Shown piece after piece: positions 1 to 8,931 of a DNA stretch of 64,000 nucleotides. The notes below the pieces were generated by a model. That model was not told where the DNA came from. It did not search any database and saw nothing but the letters and a program-made list of their open reading frames with translations. The position numbers were made by a program, and so were the translations under genes. Numbering within the stretch: position 1 is the stretch's first letter; each line of letters opens with the position of its first letter. This stretch comes from Hymenobacter artigasi. Its GTDB lineage: Bacteria; Bacteroidota; Bacteroidia; Cytophagales; Hymenobacteraceae. The stretch covers positions 333,755 to 397,754 of the forward strand of contig NZ_JAAVTK010000002.1 of the NCBI RefSeq assembly GCF_012275535.1. Reading direction: 5' to 3'.

Positions 1-981
1 GGGCAGCGACACAATGCTGGCCGTGGCCCCATCATAAAGCTGCGCCACGCGCATGCCCTCCTGGGTGAGGGTGCCGGTTTTATCGGCGCAGATGACGGTG
101 GCCGAGCCCAGGCTTTCCACGGTTTGGGGCTGCTTGGTGAGCACGCCCAGCCGGCTCAGCCGCGCCGCGCCCAGCGCCATAAAGCTGCTGAAAGCCACCG
201 GAATTTCCTCGGGCAGAATGGACATGGCCAGCGTGAGGCCGAAGAGCAGGGCCGTGACCCAGTTGCCGGAATGGGCAAAGTTCACTCCCCACACCAGCAC
301 AAACGCCCCCGCCCCCACCCAGGCCATGCGCAGCACAAACTGCCGCACCTGCAGCTGCAAGGGCGTTTTTTCGGTATCAATAGCTTCCAGACTTTGCCCG
401 ATGCGGCCGAGCCGGGTGCCCGTGCCCACGGCCGTAACCGTGAGCCAGGCGCTGCCCGCCACGGTGCTGGTGCCCGCAAAGGCCGGGTCGCCCACGGCCT
501 TAGCTACCGCCACGGCCTCGCCGGTCAGAATGGCCTCATCCACGGAGAAGTCGTTCAGCTCGGTCACGGTGCCGTCGGCGGGCAGGCGGGCGCCTTCGGC
601 CACCAGCACCGCGTCGCCCACCACCAGGTCTTCGACCGGCACAGTGGCTACCACGCCATTGCGGCGCACCTGGGCCCGGGGCTGCGTGAGCTGGCGCAGG
701 GCCCCCAGCGCCTTATCACTGCGGATTTCCTGGTACACCGAGATGCCCGCCACTACCAGCAGCGCCACGCCCAGCGTGATGGCCTCGGCCACTTCGCCCA
801 GCCCGACATACACCGCACAAGCCACCAGCAGCAGCAGAAACATGGGCTCCAGCACTACTTCCCGCAGGGTGGCCAGTAGCCCCGAGCCCTTGGCTGCGGG
901 CAGTACGTTGGGGCCGTGGGTCAGGCGGGCGGCCAGCACGGCTTTGCTGGTAAGGCCGGGAGCGAACGCGAGGCGGGGCAT
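1..981 (-). CDS. Cation-transporting P-type ATPase, N-terminal part (runs off window)
   Basis: P2-like P-type ATPase of the inner membrane, pumping an unidentified cation with ATP. The 327 visible residues start at an ATG at 981 and stay open to the window edge, so the stop and most of the nucleotide-binding domain are missing. Seen in order: a paired transmembrane hairpin (about residues 39-80), the actuator domain with DEAILTGEAV (the usual TGES loop reads TGEA), a second membrane pair carrying PEEIP in the ion-binding helix, and the phosphorylation motif DKTGTLT at about residue 300 (bases 64-84). It is last in a minus-strand series after aldolase and phosphoketolase, 32 bp beyond the aldolase stop, so co-transcription is likely. 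PEEIP rather than the PEGLP of Ca2+ pumps leaves the substrate (Ca, Mg, Mn or H+) open. Confidence 0.93.
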   Translation of the reverse strand, partial: MPRLAFAPGLTSKAVLAARLTHGPNVLPAAKGSGLLATLREVVLEPMFLLLLVACAVYVGLGEVAEAITLGVALLVVAGISVYQEIRSDKALGALRQLTQPRAQVRRNGVVATVPVEDLVVGDAVLVAEGARLPADGTVTELNDFSVDEAILTGEAVAVAKAVGDPAFAGTSTVAGSAWLTVTAVGTGTRLGRIGQSLEAIDTEKTPLQLQVRQFVLRMAWVGAGAFVLVWGVNFAHSGNWVTALLFGLTLAMSILPEEIPVAFSSFMALGAARLSRLGVLTKQPQTVESLGSATVICADKTGTLTQEGMRVAQLYDGATASIVSLP

Positions 982-1013
982 AGGCTAATTAAATGATATT
1001 CTGCTTATTCGCA

Positions 1014-2030
1014 TTAGCAGCTCAGGCTAACGCGTGCCTCAATCACCGCCGCCGCGTTGCTGCGCACCCGCTCCAGCAGGGCCTGCTGGGCGGCGGGCAC
1101 GTTGGCCGCCGCTCCGCCCCATATTTCCAGGGCTGGCTGTTGCAGCGCCCGGCCAAACGAGAACGTGAGCGACCACGGCAACCGGCCGGCAAACCGCCTG
1201 TGCATGGCCGCCAGGTGGCGCGTGGCCTGCTCGGGCGACTGCCCACCCGACAAAAACGCCACGCCGGGAACGGCCGCTGGCACCGTGCGCAACAGGCAGG
1301 CCACGGTAGCATCGGCCACCTGCGCGGTGGTGGGCTGTTTGGGGCAGTCGGCCCCGGCCAGTACCATACTGGGCTTCAGCAATATCCCTTCCAGGGCCAC
1401 GCCCTGGGTGCGCAGCTGGGCAAATACCTCGTGCAGCACGTCTTCCGTCACGGCGGCGCAGCGGGCCAGGGCGTGGGGGCCAGTCAGCAGCACTTCGGGC
1501 TCCACTATGGGAACCAGACCGGCCGCCTGGCACAGGGCGGCGTAGCGGGCCAGGGCGTGGGCATTGGCCGCAATACCGGCCCGGCTGGGCCGGTCGTGGC
1601 CGATGGTGAGCACCGCCCGCCACTTGGCGAAGCGGGCTCCCAGCGCCGCGTATTCGGCCAAGCGCGGGCGCAGGCCGTCGAGCCCTTCGGTCACCTGCTC
1701 GCCGGGAAAGCCGGCCAGCTCGTGCGCGCCCAGGTCCACTTTGATACCGGGGATAATGCCCGCCTGCTGCAGGATTTCCATGAACAAAACGCCCGCCGCT
1801 GTGCGCTGCCGGATGGTTTCATCGAACAGAATGGCCCCACTGATGCCCGCGCCCAGGCCCGGCGTGGTCACCAGCAGCTCGCGGTAGGCACGGCGGGCCT
1901 CCACGGTTTCGGGGATGCCCAGCGCGGCGAAGCGGGCGTTGCAGGTGCCGGTGCTTTCGTCCATGGCCAGCAGGCCCTTACCGGGGGCCATCAGCGCCTG
2001 GGCGGTGGTAGTTAGGGTATTTAGGTTCAT
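1014..2030 (-). CDS. Class I fructose-bisphosphate aldolase
   Basis: Cytoplasmic Schiff-base aldolase that reversibly splits fructose 1,6-bisphosphate into DHAP and glyceraldehyde 3-phosphate. The 338-residue protein has the length and layout of the plant/animal-like class I family: an N-terminal GKGLLAMDESTGTCNARF segment, the active-site lysine in GILLKPSMVLAG (about residue 219), and the phosphate-binding region around FLSGGQSPEQA. The start is the ATG at 2030. It lies 149 bp downstream of phosphoketolase, with an inverted repeat in between, and 32 bp upstream of the P-type ATPase. Together with phosphoketolase this suggests a sugar-phosphate bypass, probably used under stress or low oxygen (inference). 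No ribosome-binding site is obvious. Confidence 0.95.
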   Translation of the reverse strand: MNLNTLTTTAQALMAPGKGLLAMDESTGTCNARFAALGIPETVEARRAYRELLVTTPGLGAGISGAILFDETIRQRTAAGVLFMEILQQAGIIPGIKVDLGAHELAGFPGEQVTEGLDGLRPRLAEYAALGARFAKWRAVLTIGHDRPSRAGIAANAHALARYAALCQAAGLVPIVEPEVLLTGPHALARCAAVTEDVLHEVFAQLRTQGVALEGILLKPSMVLAGADCPKQPTTAQVADATVACLLRTVPAAVPGVAFLSGGQSPEQATRHLAAMHRRFAGRLPWSLTFSFGRALQQPALEIWGGAAANVPAAQQALLERVRSNAAAVIEARVSLSC

Positions 2031-2050
2031 GGCTTTGCTATTAAAACGAC

Positions 2051-2172
2051 TGTCATCCTGAGCGCAGCGAAGGACCTTATCATGCTCACATCAGTTGGAT
2101 TACCGCAAACTGTTTTTCGGTGATAAGGTCCTTCGCAAGCTCAGGATGACAGGCTGCGCTCAGGATGACAGG
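2051..2172. repeat. Long intergenic inverted repeat plus an extra half-copy
   Basis: The arms at 2051-2082 and 2121-2151 are complementary over about 30 bp (core GAAGGACCTTATCA / TGATAAGGTCCTTC) around a 38-bp unrelated loop. A further half-copy of the arm end, GCTGCGCTCAGGATGACAG, follows at 2153-2171. It lies between the aldolase start and the phosphoketolase stop. There is no T-tract, so it is not a typical terminator. It belongs to the set of long intergenic inverted repeats described in the findings. Confidence 0.85.
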
Positions 2173-2179
2173 ACGGGCG

Positions 2180-4582
2180 CTAGGCTTTCCACTGCCAGTT
2201 GCGGATTTCGGGCATGTCTTCGCCGTGGTGCTCGATGTAGCGCTTGTGCTCCACCAGCTTATTCTTGAGGTGCTGTTTGAGATAAGCGCCCTTGTTGCCG
2301 AGCTGGGGCACGCGGTCGAGCACGTCCATGGCCAGGTGGAAGCGGTCCATGTCGTTGAGCACCGTCATGTCGAAGGCCGTGGTGATGGTGCCTTCCTCCT
2401 TGTAGCCGCGCACGTGCAGCAGCTGGTTGTTGGCGCGGCTGTAGGTGAGGCGATGCACCAGCCACGGATAGCCGTGAAAGGCGAAAATAACGGGCTTGTC
2501 GCGGGTAAACAGCGCGTCATAGTCGGCCTCGCTCAAGCCGTGGGGGTGCTCGGTGCTGCGCTCCAGCTTCAGCAAATCGACCACGTTCACGACCCGGATT
2601 TTCAGCTCCGGCAGGTGCTCCCGCAGGATGCTGGCGGCGGCCAGGATTTCCAGGGTGGGCACGTCGCCACAGCAGGCCAGCACGGCATCAGGCTCCTGGC
2701 CGGCGTCGGTGCTGGCCCAGGGCCAGAGGCCGATGCCCTCGGCGCAGTGGGTGCGGGCGGCGTCCATGGGCAGCCACTGCGGGGCGGGGTGCTTGCCGGC
2801 CACAATCACGTTCACGTAGTGGCGGCTGCGCAGGCAGTGGTCCATCACCGAGAGCAAGCAGTTGGCATCGGGCGGCAGGTACACGCGCACAATGCTGGCT
2901 TTCTTGTTGATAACGTGGTCAATAAAGCCGGGGTCCTGGTGCGTGAAGCCGTTGTGGTCCTGCCGCCACACGGTGGACGTGAGCAGGTAGTTGAGCGAGG
3001 CAATTTTGCGGCGCCACGGAATTTCAAGCGTCAGCTTCAGCCACTTGGCGTGCTGGTTAAACATCGAGTCCACGATGTGCACAAATGCCTCGTAGCAGTT
3101 GAACAGCCCGTGGCGGCCGGTGAGCAGGTAGCCTTCCAGCCAGCCCTCGCACTGGTGCTCGCTCAGCATTTCGAGCACGCCGCCCTCCGGGGCCAGGAAT
3201 TCGTCGTTGACCTCCACGGCGGCATCCCACTGGCGGTTGGTGGCTTCGAACACGGCTTCGAGCTTGTTCGACATCGTTTCATCGGGCCCGAAGACGCGGA
3301 AGTTGCGCGGGGCGGCGTTCAGCCGCAGCACGTCGCGCAGAAACTTGCCTACCGTGCCGGTATCGCTGGCCTCCACGGCACCCGGCGCGGGCACGGCTAC
3401 GGCGTAGTCGGCGTAGTTGGGCAGGTGCAAATCGTGCAGCAGCAGGCCGCCGTTGGCGTTGGGGTTGGCGCCCATGCGGTGGGTACCTTGCGGGGCCAGC
3501 GCGGCTATTTCGGGCCGCAGCTTGCCTTCATCATCGAACAGCTCTTCGGGCCGGTAGCTTTTCAGCCAGCCTTCGAGCTGGGCCAGGTGCGCGGGCGGCG
3601 CGCTGGCCGACACGGCCAGCGGCACCTGGTGCGACCGGAAGGTGCCCTCGTTGGGCACGCCGTCCACTTCCTTGGGGCCGGTCCAGCCCTTGGGCGATTT
3701 CAGCACAATCATCGGCCAGCGCGGCCGGGTGAGGTCGCCGTTTTCACGGGCCTCATACTGAATCTGTTGGATATTGGCAACGACTTCTTCCAAGACCGCC
3801 GCCATGGCCTGGTGCATCAGCTCGGGCTCGTGGCCTTCCACGTAGTAGGGCGTCCAGCCGTAGCCGCGCAGCAGCTGGTCCAGCTCATCGGGCGTGATGC
3901 GGGCCAGCACCGTGGGGTTGGAAATCTTGTAGCCGTTGAGGTGCAGAATGGGTAGCACCGCGCCGTCGCGGGCTGGGTTGAGGAACTTGTTGGAGTGCCA
4001 GGCCGTGGCCAGCGGGCCGGTTTCGGCCTCGCCGTCGCCAATCACGCAGGCCACCACCAGCTCGGGGTTATCAAACACCGCCCCGAAGGCGTGGCTGAGC
4101 GAGTAGCCCAGCTCGCCGCCTTCGTGAATGGAGCCCGGCGTTTGGGGCGAGGCATGGCTGGAAATGCCGCCGGGGTAGGAAAACTGCGTAAACAGCCGTT
4201 TCAGCCCGATTTCATCCTGGCTGATGTTGGGGTACACCTCGCTGTAAGTGCCTTCCAGGTAAGTACCCGCCACCACCGCCGGCCCGCCGTGGCCGGGTCC
4301 GGATAGGTAAATCATGTTCAGGTCGTGCGCTTTAATGGCCCGGTTGAGGTGGGTATAAATGAAGTTCTGGCCCGGCGTGGTACCCCAGTGCCCCAGCAGC
4401 ATCTTCTTGACGTGCGCCAGCGCGAGCGGCTCGCGCAGCAAGGGGTTGTCGCACAGGTATATCTGACCCACCGACAGGTAGTTGGCCGCCCGCCAGTAGG
4501 CATCGATGAGCGTGACTTCTTCCGCCGTGAGCGGCACTGGGGCCGGGCGCACGGCGGGCGGGGCGAGGGTGCTGGTTTCCAT
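2180..4582 (-). CDS. xfp: Xylulose-5-phosphate/fructose-6-phosphate phosphoketolase
   Basis: Thiamine-diphosphate enzyme that cleaves xylulose 5-phosphate (and usually fructose 6-phosphate) with phosphate, giving acetyl phosphate plus glyceraldehyde 3-phosphate or erythrose 4-phosphate. The 800 residues match the family length (about 790-830). The N-terminal block contains YLSVGQIYL and [15 protein letters not shown], and the ThDP/Mg motif GDGEAETGP is at residues 182-190, followed by [19 protein letters not shown]. The C-terminal transketolase-like domain is intact. The ATG at 4582 is preferred over an in-frame start 63 bp upstream because the extra 21 residues are not part of the family. 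The gene lies between an SDR and aldolase on the same strand. No acetate kinase is in view. Confidence 0.97.
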   Translation of the reverse strand: METSTLAPPAVRPAPVPLTAEEVTLIDAYWRAANYLSVGQIYLCDNPLLREPLALAHVKKMLLGHWGTTPGQNFIYTHLNRAIKAHDLNMIYLSGPGHGGPAVVAGTYLEGTYSEVYPNISQDEIGLKRLFTQFSYPGGISSHASPQTPGSIHEGGELGYSLSHAFGAVFDNPELVVACVIGDGEAETGPLATAWHSNKFLNPARDGAVLPILHLNGYKISNPTVLARITPDELDQLLRGYGWTPYYVEGHEPELMHQAMAAVLEEVVANIQQIQYEARENGDLTRPRWPMIVLKSPKGWTGPKEVDGVPNEGTFRSHQVPLAVSASAPPAHLAQLEGWLKSYRPEELFDDEGKLRPEIAALAPQGTHRMGANPNANGGLLLHDLHLPNYADYAVAVPAPGAVEASDTGTVGKFLRDVLRLNAAPRNFRVFGPDETMSNKLEAVFEATNRQWDAAVEVNDEFLAPEGGVLEMLSEHQCEGWLEGYLLTGRHGLFNCYEAFVHIVDSMFNQHAKWLKLTLEIPWRRKIASLNYLLTSTVWRQDHNGFTHQDPGFIDHVINKKASIVRVYLPPDANCLLSVMDHCLRSRHYVNVIVAGKHPAPQWLPMDAARTHCAEGIGLWPWASTDAGQEPDAVLACCGDVPTLEILAAASILREHLPELKIRVVNVVDLLKLERSTEHPHGLSEADYDALFTRDKPVIFAFHGYPWLVHRLTYSRANNQLLHVRGYKEEGTITTAFDMTVLNDMDRFHLAMDVLDRVPQLGNKGAYLKQHLKNKLVEHKRYIEHHGEDMPEIRNWQWKA

Positions 4583-4785
4583 AGTAGTTAGGGTTAGGCG
4601 TTTTTTCTTCGCCAGCCAGCAAAAGCTGGCGGACGAGCGGCGCAATCATGCCCGCCCATCGGTGGAAATGGCGCATTGCGGGCTGCGGTTGGGCAGGGCT
4701 TGCCGCGGCTGGTGTTGCTGGTTGCCCATTAAACGCTTATGAGCCGTTTTGCGGGACAAGAACCAATCGGCAACGTGGTGCATTC

Positions 4786-4812
4786 CTGGCACGGGAGTGA
4801 CTAGCGTGCCAG
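4786..4812. repeat. Perfect 8-bp inverted repeat between SDR and xfp
   Basis: CTGGCACG (4786-4793) and CGTGCCAG (4805-4812) are perfect complements with an 11-bp spacer, just past the SDR stop codon and about 200 bp before xfp. No T-run follows on either strand. It could be a weak hairpin after the SDR gene or an operator; the sequence alone does not decide. Confidence 0.45.
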
Positions 4813-4819
4813 CCATCCG

Positions 4820-5572
4820 TTACTTAGCCAGATAGCCGCCATCGACGGGGTAGTAGGCACCGGTGACGAACGAGGCCTTGTCGGAGCTGAGCCAGATGAC
4901 CAGCTCGGCCACTTCCTCGGAACGGCCCAGCCGGCCGATGGGATGCAGCGCCACGAGCGCCTGCTTGGTTTTGGCCGAGAAGTCCTTGAGTAGCGGCGTA
5001 TCGATGTAGCCCGGACCCACCGCGTTGATGCGAACGCCCTGCGCGGCGTATTCCTGGGCGGCCGTTTGGGTGAGGCCCACCACGGCGTGCTTGGCCGCCA
5101 CGTAGCCGGCCAGCGTGGGCGTGCCCACCTGCCCCAGAATGGAGGCCATGTTGATAATGGCGCCGTGGCCCTGCTTCAGCATCACTTCCAGCTCGTATTT
5201 AAGGCAGAAGAACACGCTGTTCAGGTTCACATTAATAATCTTCTGCCAGCCTTCGAGCGAGTAGTCGGCGGTCAGGCTCAGCTCGCCGGTGATGCCGGCG
5301 TTGTTGCAGGCCACATCGAGCGTGCCGAAGGCGGCCACCGTTTCCTGCACCAGCTGGTGGCACTGGGCGGGGTCGCCCACATCGGCCTTGTAGAAGCGGG
5401 CGTTGGCCCCGGCGGCGGTTAGCTCGGCCACCACCTGCCGGCCCTGCTCCTCGTCGATATCCGACACCATGACGTTGGCCCCGTGCTGCCCGTAGAGCAG
5501 CGCCACCGCCCGGCCAATACCCGACGCCGCCCCGGTAACCAGGGCCGTTTTTCCTTGCAAATCCTTATCCAT
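4820..5572 (-). CDS. SDR family NAD(P)-dependent oxidoreductase
   Basis: Classical short-chain dehydrogenase/reductase of 250 residues, the usual length. The Rossmann glycine motif TGAASGIG is near residues 12-19, NNAG at the end of beta-4, a serine in MASILGQVG, and the catalytic YVAAK. The C-terminus ends VTGAYYPVDGGYLAK, as in glucose-1-dehydrogenase/FabG-like members. It acts in the cytoplasm on an unknown alcohol/ketone substrate. It sits between the small protein at 5701 and xfp on the same strand, so it may belong to the stress island. A specific reaction cannot be assigned. Confidence 0.93.
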   Translation of the reverse strand: MDKDLQGKTALVTGAASGIGRAVALLYGQHGANVMVSDIDEEQGRQVVAELTAAGANARFYKADVGDPAQCHQLVQETVAAFGTLDVACNNAGITGELSLTADYSLEGWQKIINVNLNSVFFCLKYELEVMLKQGHGAIINMASILGQVGTPTLAGYVAAKHAVVGLTQTAAQEYAAQGVRINAVGPGYIDTPLLKDFSAKTKQALVALHPIGRLGRSEEVAELVIWLSSDKASFVTGAYYPVDGGYLAK

Positions 5573-5700
5573 GAAGTAGGTGTTTTAAGCTGTTGGCGCA
5601 GCTCCCGAACCGGTCGGGGCCGGGGGTTGCGCCGGGCATAAAGGTCCGGGGCCGGGCTTAGCCGGGCCATGACAATAATTGCCTGATTAGCTGATTTTTG

Positions 5701-5895
5701 TTAGAGAGTGGTTTGCTCATCGCGCAGGTCGAACACGTTGCCGCCCTCGGCCCGGTGGTCGGGGGCGGGCTCCGGGGCCGGCTCGGTAGACGGTTCTCCG
5801 AATTCGCCGTATTCCGGCGTGCCTTCGTGGGCTTCGGCGGCCAGGTCCGGCACAACCGGCGTAGTGGTGGGCGGCAGCAGGGGCTTCTTTTTCAT
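5701..5895 (-). CDS. Small acidic hypothetical protein (64 aa)
   Basis: Reading frame from the ATG at 5895, starting MKKKPLLPPTTTPVVPDL. The rest is rich in Pro, Glu and Ala, with PEYGEFGEPSTEPAPEPAPD, and it ends in a short charged stretch, GGNVFDLRDEQTTL. It has no signal peptide, membrane segment or recognised domain, and looks intrinsically disordered. It is 61 bp downstream of a universal stress protein gene and on its strand. A longer reading frame starting upstream overlaps that gene and is unlikely to be used. No function is assigned. Confidence 0.6.
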   Translation of the reverse strand: MKKKPLLPPTTTPVVPDLAAEAHEGTPEYGEFGEPSTEPAPEPAPDHRAEGGNVFDLRDEQTTL

Positions 5896-5956
5896 GACTT
5901 TAGGGCTTTTTAGTGAGCGGAATAAGCAAGGGGCTCCCAGTGAGGCCCGCCAACGG

Positions 5957-6889
5957 TCAGTTGGCGGGAGCCAGGCCGGCAAGCACCGAATTGGTAAGCT
6001 GGGCGGCAATCGCGAAGTGGTCCGACTCGGACGCGGACGCGGAAACAGGGGCGGGCGTGGGCGCAACCACCGGCAGCACCAGCACCGGCACGGGGCAATG
6101 GGCCAGCAGGCGAGCCGTCACGCTTTCATGAAAAAGCTCGCCGAGGTAGCTGCGCTCGCGGGCCAGCACGACGACCAAATCGGCCTGAGTGTCCTGCACG
6201 GCGGCCAGCAGGCCCTCGGCGTAGCTCTCGTGCGTGTAGCCGCGCAGCCCGGGCGTGGGCAGGCCGGTTGTCAGGCCGCTGAGCTGCACGGCGCGCAGGG
6301 CGGCACTGCACCCGGCGTCGTCTTCTACCCCGCTCGATACGTGGGCCACGGTGAGTACCGCACCGGGCAGCGCCAGCAGCTGGCGCAGGGGCTGGGCATT
6401 GGTTGCCAGGTTGAAGGGCTCCCGGTCGGCGGCGATGAGGATGCGGCGCGGGGGCTGGTCGGCCGGGGCGGTGGGCGGCACCAGCAGCAGCGGGAAGTGG
6501 CCGGCCCGCAACAACTCGGCGCAGCCCTGGGCCACGCTGCTATCGGCCGGGTGCGCGGCGGGCTGGCTGAGCACGAACAGGGCCGGGTGGTGCCGGGTGG
6601 CCAGGTCGTGGGCTACTTCGGGCAGCAGGTCGGTGGCCACCTCCACGGTGGGCTGGGTGTGTAGCTCCTCGGCCAGCCGGTAAAGGGCGGCGGCGGTATC
6701 CGTCTGGCGGTTCAGCTCGTCCTGGTGGTAGCTTTCGGCCATCAGCGCGTAGGGGTCGAACATCGACGCCCGGTTGACGTGCAGCAGCACCAGCGGGCCG
6801 TACAGGGCCTGCGCCAGGGTATTGGCGTAGTGCACCGTGTGGCGGGGAGTGGCATAAAAACCGGCAAAAACAACGAGCGTGAGGGCCAT
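5957..6889 (-). CDS. Universal stress protein, tandem UspA domains
   Basis: The 310-residue protein contains two UspA-like alpha/beta domains in tandem (about residues 1-145 and 155-290). The first begins MALTLVVFAGFYATPRHTV. The second ends in the nucleotide-loop-like segment LGELFHESVTARLLAHCPVPVLVLP. A Ser/Ala-rich tail of about 35 residues follows. The ATG at 6889 is used because the usual first beta-strand starts there; 14 upstream in-frame residues fit the family less well. It is adjacent to a second tandem-domain Usp (81 bp upstream), as in stress or anaerobic-survival clusters. Usp proteins bind ATP and modulate stress survival; the target here is unknown. Confidence 0.9.
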   Translation of the reverse strand: MALTLVVFAGFYATPRHTVHYANTLAQALYGPLVLLHVNRASMFDPYALMAESYHQDELNRQTDTAAALYRLAEELHTQPTVEVATDLLPEVAHDLATRHHPALFVLSQPAAHPADSSVAQGCAELLRAGHFPLLLVPPTAPADQPPRRILIAADREPFNLATNAQPLRQLLALPGAVLTVAHVSSGVEDDAGCSAALRAVQLSGLTTGLPTPGLRGYTHESYAEGLLAAVQDTQADLVVVLARERSYLGELFHESVTARLLAHCPVPVLVLPVVAPTPAPVSASASESDHFAIAAQLTNSVLAGLAPAN

Positions 6890-6970
6890 GACGGGAGAAT
6901 GGGAAGGTGAGCGAAAGAGGGGCAGGAGCAACGGTCATGCTCAGCCTGACGTCCGGTTTCAGCTAAAAGC

Positions 6971-7792
6971 CTAGTCCGCCGCCGGCAGCACCAGCACCGG
7001 AATGGCGCTTTCGCGCAGCAGCTGCGCCGTCACGCTGCGGTGGAACAGGCCACCCAGCAGGCTATGCCGACGGGCGATAACCACCAGCATATCGGCCTGC
7101 TGCCCGGCTGCCTCCTGCAGAATACCGCCCACAATGGTGTTCTGGTACACCTGGCGCAGGCTGTTTTCGGCCAGCTCGCTCACCAGGTCGTTGGTACGCA
7201 CCGTGTCGAGCACGGCGGCCGCGCTCGGGGGCGTTGCGCCGTTGTCCGTCACCTGCACCAGGCTGAGGGTACCGTGGGTGGCGTGCAGCAGCTGGTTGAG
7301 CACGTCGCGGTATTCGACCAGGCTGAAGGGTTCGCCATCCACGGCCAGCAGCAGGCGGCGGGGCGGGAAGGCATCCCAGCCGGCCGGCGGTATCACCAGC
7401 AGCGGGTAGGGCGTGTGGCGCAGCAGGTCCATAGCCGTGGCCGTTACCAGGTCTTCGGGGGTGGGCTCGGCTCCGGCCCGGCCCAGCACCACCAGCAGGG
7501 GCGGGCGCTGCCCCACTACTTCCTGCAGGGCTTCGGCCAGCGAGAAGCTCGAAATGTCGACGTCCGTATCCACGGGCTGCGCGGCCGCCAGCTTTTCCAG
7601 GGCGTAAGCGGTTTTCAGCTCGCCGTCGGTCGTGTGCCGGCTGGCAAACGCTGCCGGGGCCAGCAGCTCGTCGTGGCGGGCGTGCAGCAGCAGCAGGCTG
7701 GCCTTCAGTGGCACGGCCAGCCCGGCGGCATAGGACAACGCCCGGTTGGAAACAGCGAAAAAATCGGTCAGAATAATGATGGAAGGCGTCAT
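6971..7792 (-). CDS. Universal stress protein, tandem UspA domains
   Basis: The 273-residue paralog of the neighbouring Usp begins MTPSIIILTDFFAVSNRAL, with two UspA domains and the C-terminal motif LLGGLFHRSVTAQLLRESAIP followed by VLVLPAAD. The glycine/serine loop near the end is the family's phosphate-binding region, so ATP binding is plausible. It is cytoplasmic, with no signal peptide. It lies 27 bp downstream of the small frame at 7820-8020 and 81 bp upstream of the second Usp, all on the minus strand. The pair probably arose by duplication. Confidence 0.92.
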   Translation of the reverse strand: MTPSIIILTDFFAVSNRALSYAAGLAVPLKASLLLLHARHDELLAPAAFASRHTTDGELKTAYALEKLAAAQPVDTDVDISSFSLAEALQEVVGQRPPLLVVLGRAGAEPTPEDLVTATAMDLLRHTPYPLLVIPPAGWDAFPPRRLLLAVDGEPFSLVEYRDVLNQLLHATHGTLSLVQVTDNGATPPSAAAVLDTVRTNDLVSELAENSLRQVYQNTIVGGILQEAAGQQADMLVVIARRHSLLGGLFHRSVTAQLLRESAIPVLVLPAAD

Positions 7793-7819
7793 GGCAATGA
7801 AGAAAAAGAGGTTCAGAAA

Positions 7820-8020
7820 TCAGTGCGAAGGCATTGGGGGCGGGCTGGGGGCACCCTTGGGCCGGGCCGCAGCCGGCACCAGCGGGCCGGGGGCGGCATA
7901 CAGCCAGTCGTCGGCGGCCATGCAGGCATCGGCTTCCTGCGCGCCCTGCCGGGTGCCGGCGCTGATGGACCACACCGAATCTTCGGCGTAGTGACGGGCG
8001 GGGCTAGGCTTCGATTCCAT
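7820..8020 (-). CDS. Possible small hypothetical protein (66 aa)
   Basis: Open frame from the ATG at 8020, overlapping the 3' end of the BON-domain gene by 17 bp and ending 27 bp before the next Usp gene. It starts MESKPSPARHYAEDSVWSIS and ends in a Pro/Ala-rich tail. It has no known domain or signal. The compact position supports translation, but the composition is also what random high-GC sequence gives, so the call is uncertain. Confidence 0.4.
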   Translation of the reverse strand: MESKPSPARHYAEDSVWSISAGTRQGAQEADACMAADDWLYAAPGPLVPAAARPKGAPSPPPMPSH

Positions 8021-8648
8021 GTTCGACGGGGGTTTGGTGGTTGATGCGTGGGTCGGTATTCAGCACGAGCAGGTGGTTGTTCACCTCGTGGGCACCGGCT
8101 TCGTGGGCCTCCTGGGCCACCAGGTTGCGGTCAGGGTTGCGCGGAGCCGAGGCCGATGCCAGCCCGGCCGCCGCGCCCGCCACGGCCAGCTGGTTGTGCA
8201 CCCCCACCACGCCATTCGCGCCGGCTGCCACATCGCCGGCCCGCTCCAGCTCAAAATGCGTGTCGACCCGGCCCGTGAGCAGGGCCTGCCCGCCGTGCAC
8301 CTGCACGCCAAATGGCAGGTGGCCCACGTAAGGGTCGCGGCCCAGGGCGGCAACAACGGTCTGGCGAATTTCTTCGTCGGGCACCAGCTGGGCGGGCCGC
8401 ACCTTGAGCAGGTTGTGCACGTTGGCCACGCCCATCACGTGGCGGGCGTCCTGCTCGGCCCCCTGCCGGATGCACAGGTTGCGCACGGTGCCGGCCAGCG
8501 TCACCACCCCATCGAGCACCTGCACCAGCGTTTCGGCCGAGCGCACGCGCGGGTTGAAATGGAGCATGGCGCGCACGGCAGCCACAATGGCAGCATCAGT
8601 CACGCGCTCAGTAGCGGCGGGCGGCGTAAGCAATTGAGTGGGTTGCAT
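8004..8648 (-). CDS. BON domain-containing protein (two BON domains)
   Basis: The 214-residue protein starts at the ATG at 8648 (MQPTQLLTPPAATERVTDAA). Two BON modules are visible: about residues 16-78 (with VQVLDGVVTLAGTVRN) and 84-150 (with VQVHGGQALLTGRVDT). The conserved glycine and the V-x-L-x-G-x-V core are present in both. The C-terminal 60 residues lack a domain. BON domains usually bind phospholipids or peptidoglycan, but no signal peptide is present, so a cytoplasmic role as in other stress islands is more likely. It is the first gene of the stress island, preceded by a candidate promoter and palindrome. Confidence 0.9.
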   Translation of the reverse strand: MQPTQLLTPPAATERVTDAAIVAAVRAMLHFNPRVRSAETLVQVLDGVVTLAGTVRNLCIRQGAEQDARHVMGVANVHNLLKVRPAQLVPDEEIRQTVVAALGRDPYVGHLPFGVQVHGGQALLTGRVDTHFELERAGDVAAGANGVVGVHNQLAVAGAAAGLASASAPRNPDRNLVAQEAHEAGAHEVNNHLLVLNTDPRINHQTPVEHGIEA

Positions 8649-8705
8649 GGGCGGGCGGGAATTGGAATGAGAAAAGTGCGGGCCGGCCAAAAAATCAGCC
8701 TTCCT

Positions 8706-8713
8706 CAAAGGTC
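8706..8713 (-). promoter_or_regulatory. Candidate -7 box (GACCTTTG) for the stress island
   Basis: On the minus strand the octamer GACCTTTG matches the Bacteroidota -7 consensus TAnnTTTG except for the first base. It would start transcription near 8703, leaving a leader of about 55 nt before the BON gene start at 8648. No convincing -33 TTTG was found at the usual spacing. Confidence 0.35.
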
Positions 8714-8754
8714 CCTTCGCCTCCCCTCCTTTCCCATGACCAGAATTGTCGCAT

Positions 8755-8767
8755 CGCATGACATGCG
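8755..8767. promoter_or_regulatory. Palindrome CGCATGACATGCG, possible operator
   Basis: Perfect 5-bp arms (CGCAT/ATGCG) with a 3-bp centre, embedded in a wider TGTC...GACA context (8747-8763). Its centre at 8761 is about 58 bp upstream of the predicted start at 8703, a typical distance for a class I Crp/Fnr-type activator. The family of the regulator is an inference; no regulator gene is nearby. Confidence 0.3.
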
Positions 8768-8931
8768 TCAGGTAGCGGCCGCCCGCCGGGCTCCGCCCTG
8801 CAGGACCGCGCTGCAGCCCACTCCAAGCCAATGGCAGCGGCAGGCAGGAAGTCAGGCCGCCGTTCGCCAAGCCCCGCAGGGCCCATACCCGCTGGGGCCA
8901 GAATAATACTTATTCACCTAAATGATAATGC

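Noticed and set aside
2165..3955. 596-codon plus-strand open frame opposite phosphoketolase
   Set aside because: It lies entirely antisense to a well-conserved phosphoketolase. In GC-rich DNA the reverse frame of a coding sequence is often open. No domain is recognisable, and the His/Gly/Val-rich composition is that of a frame shadow.
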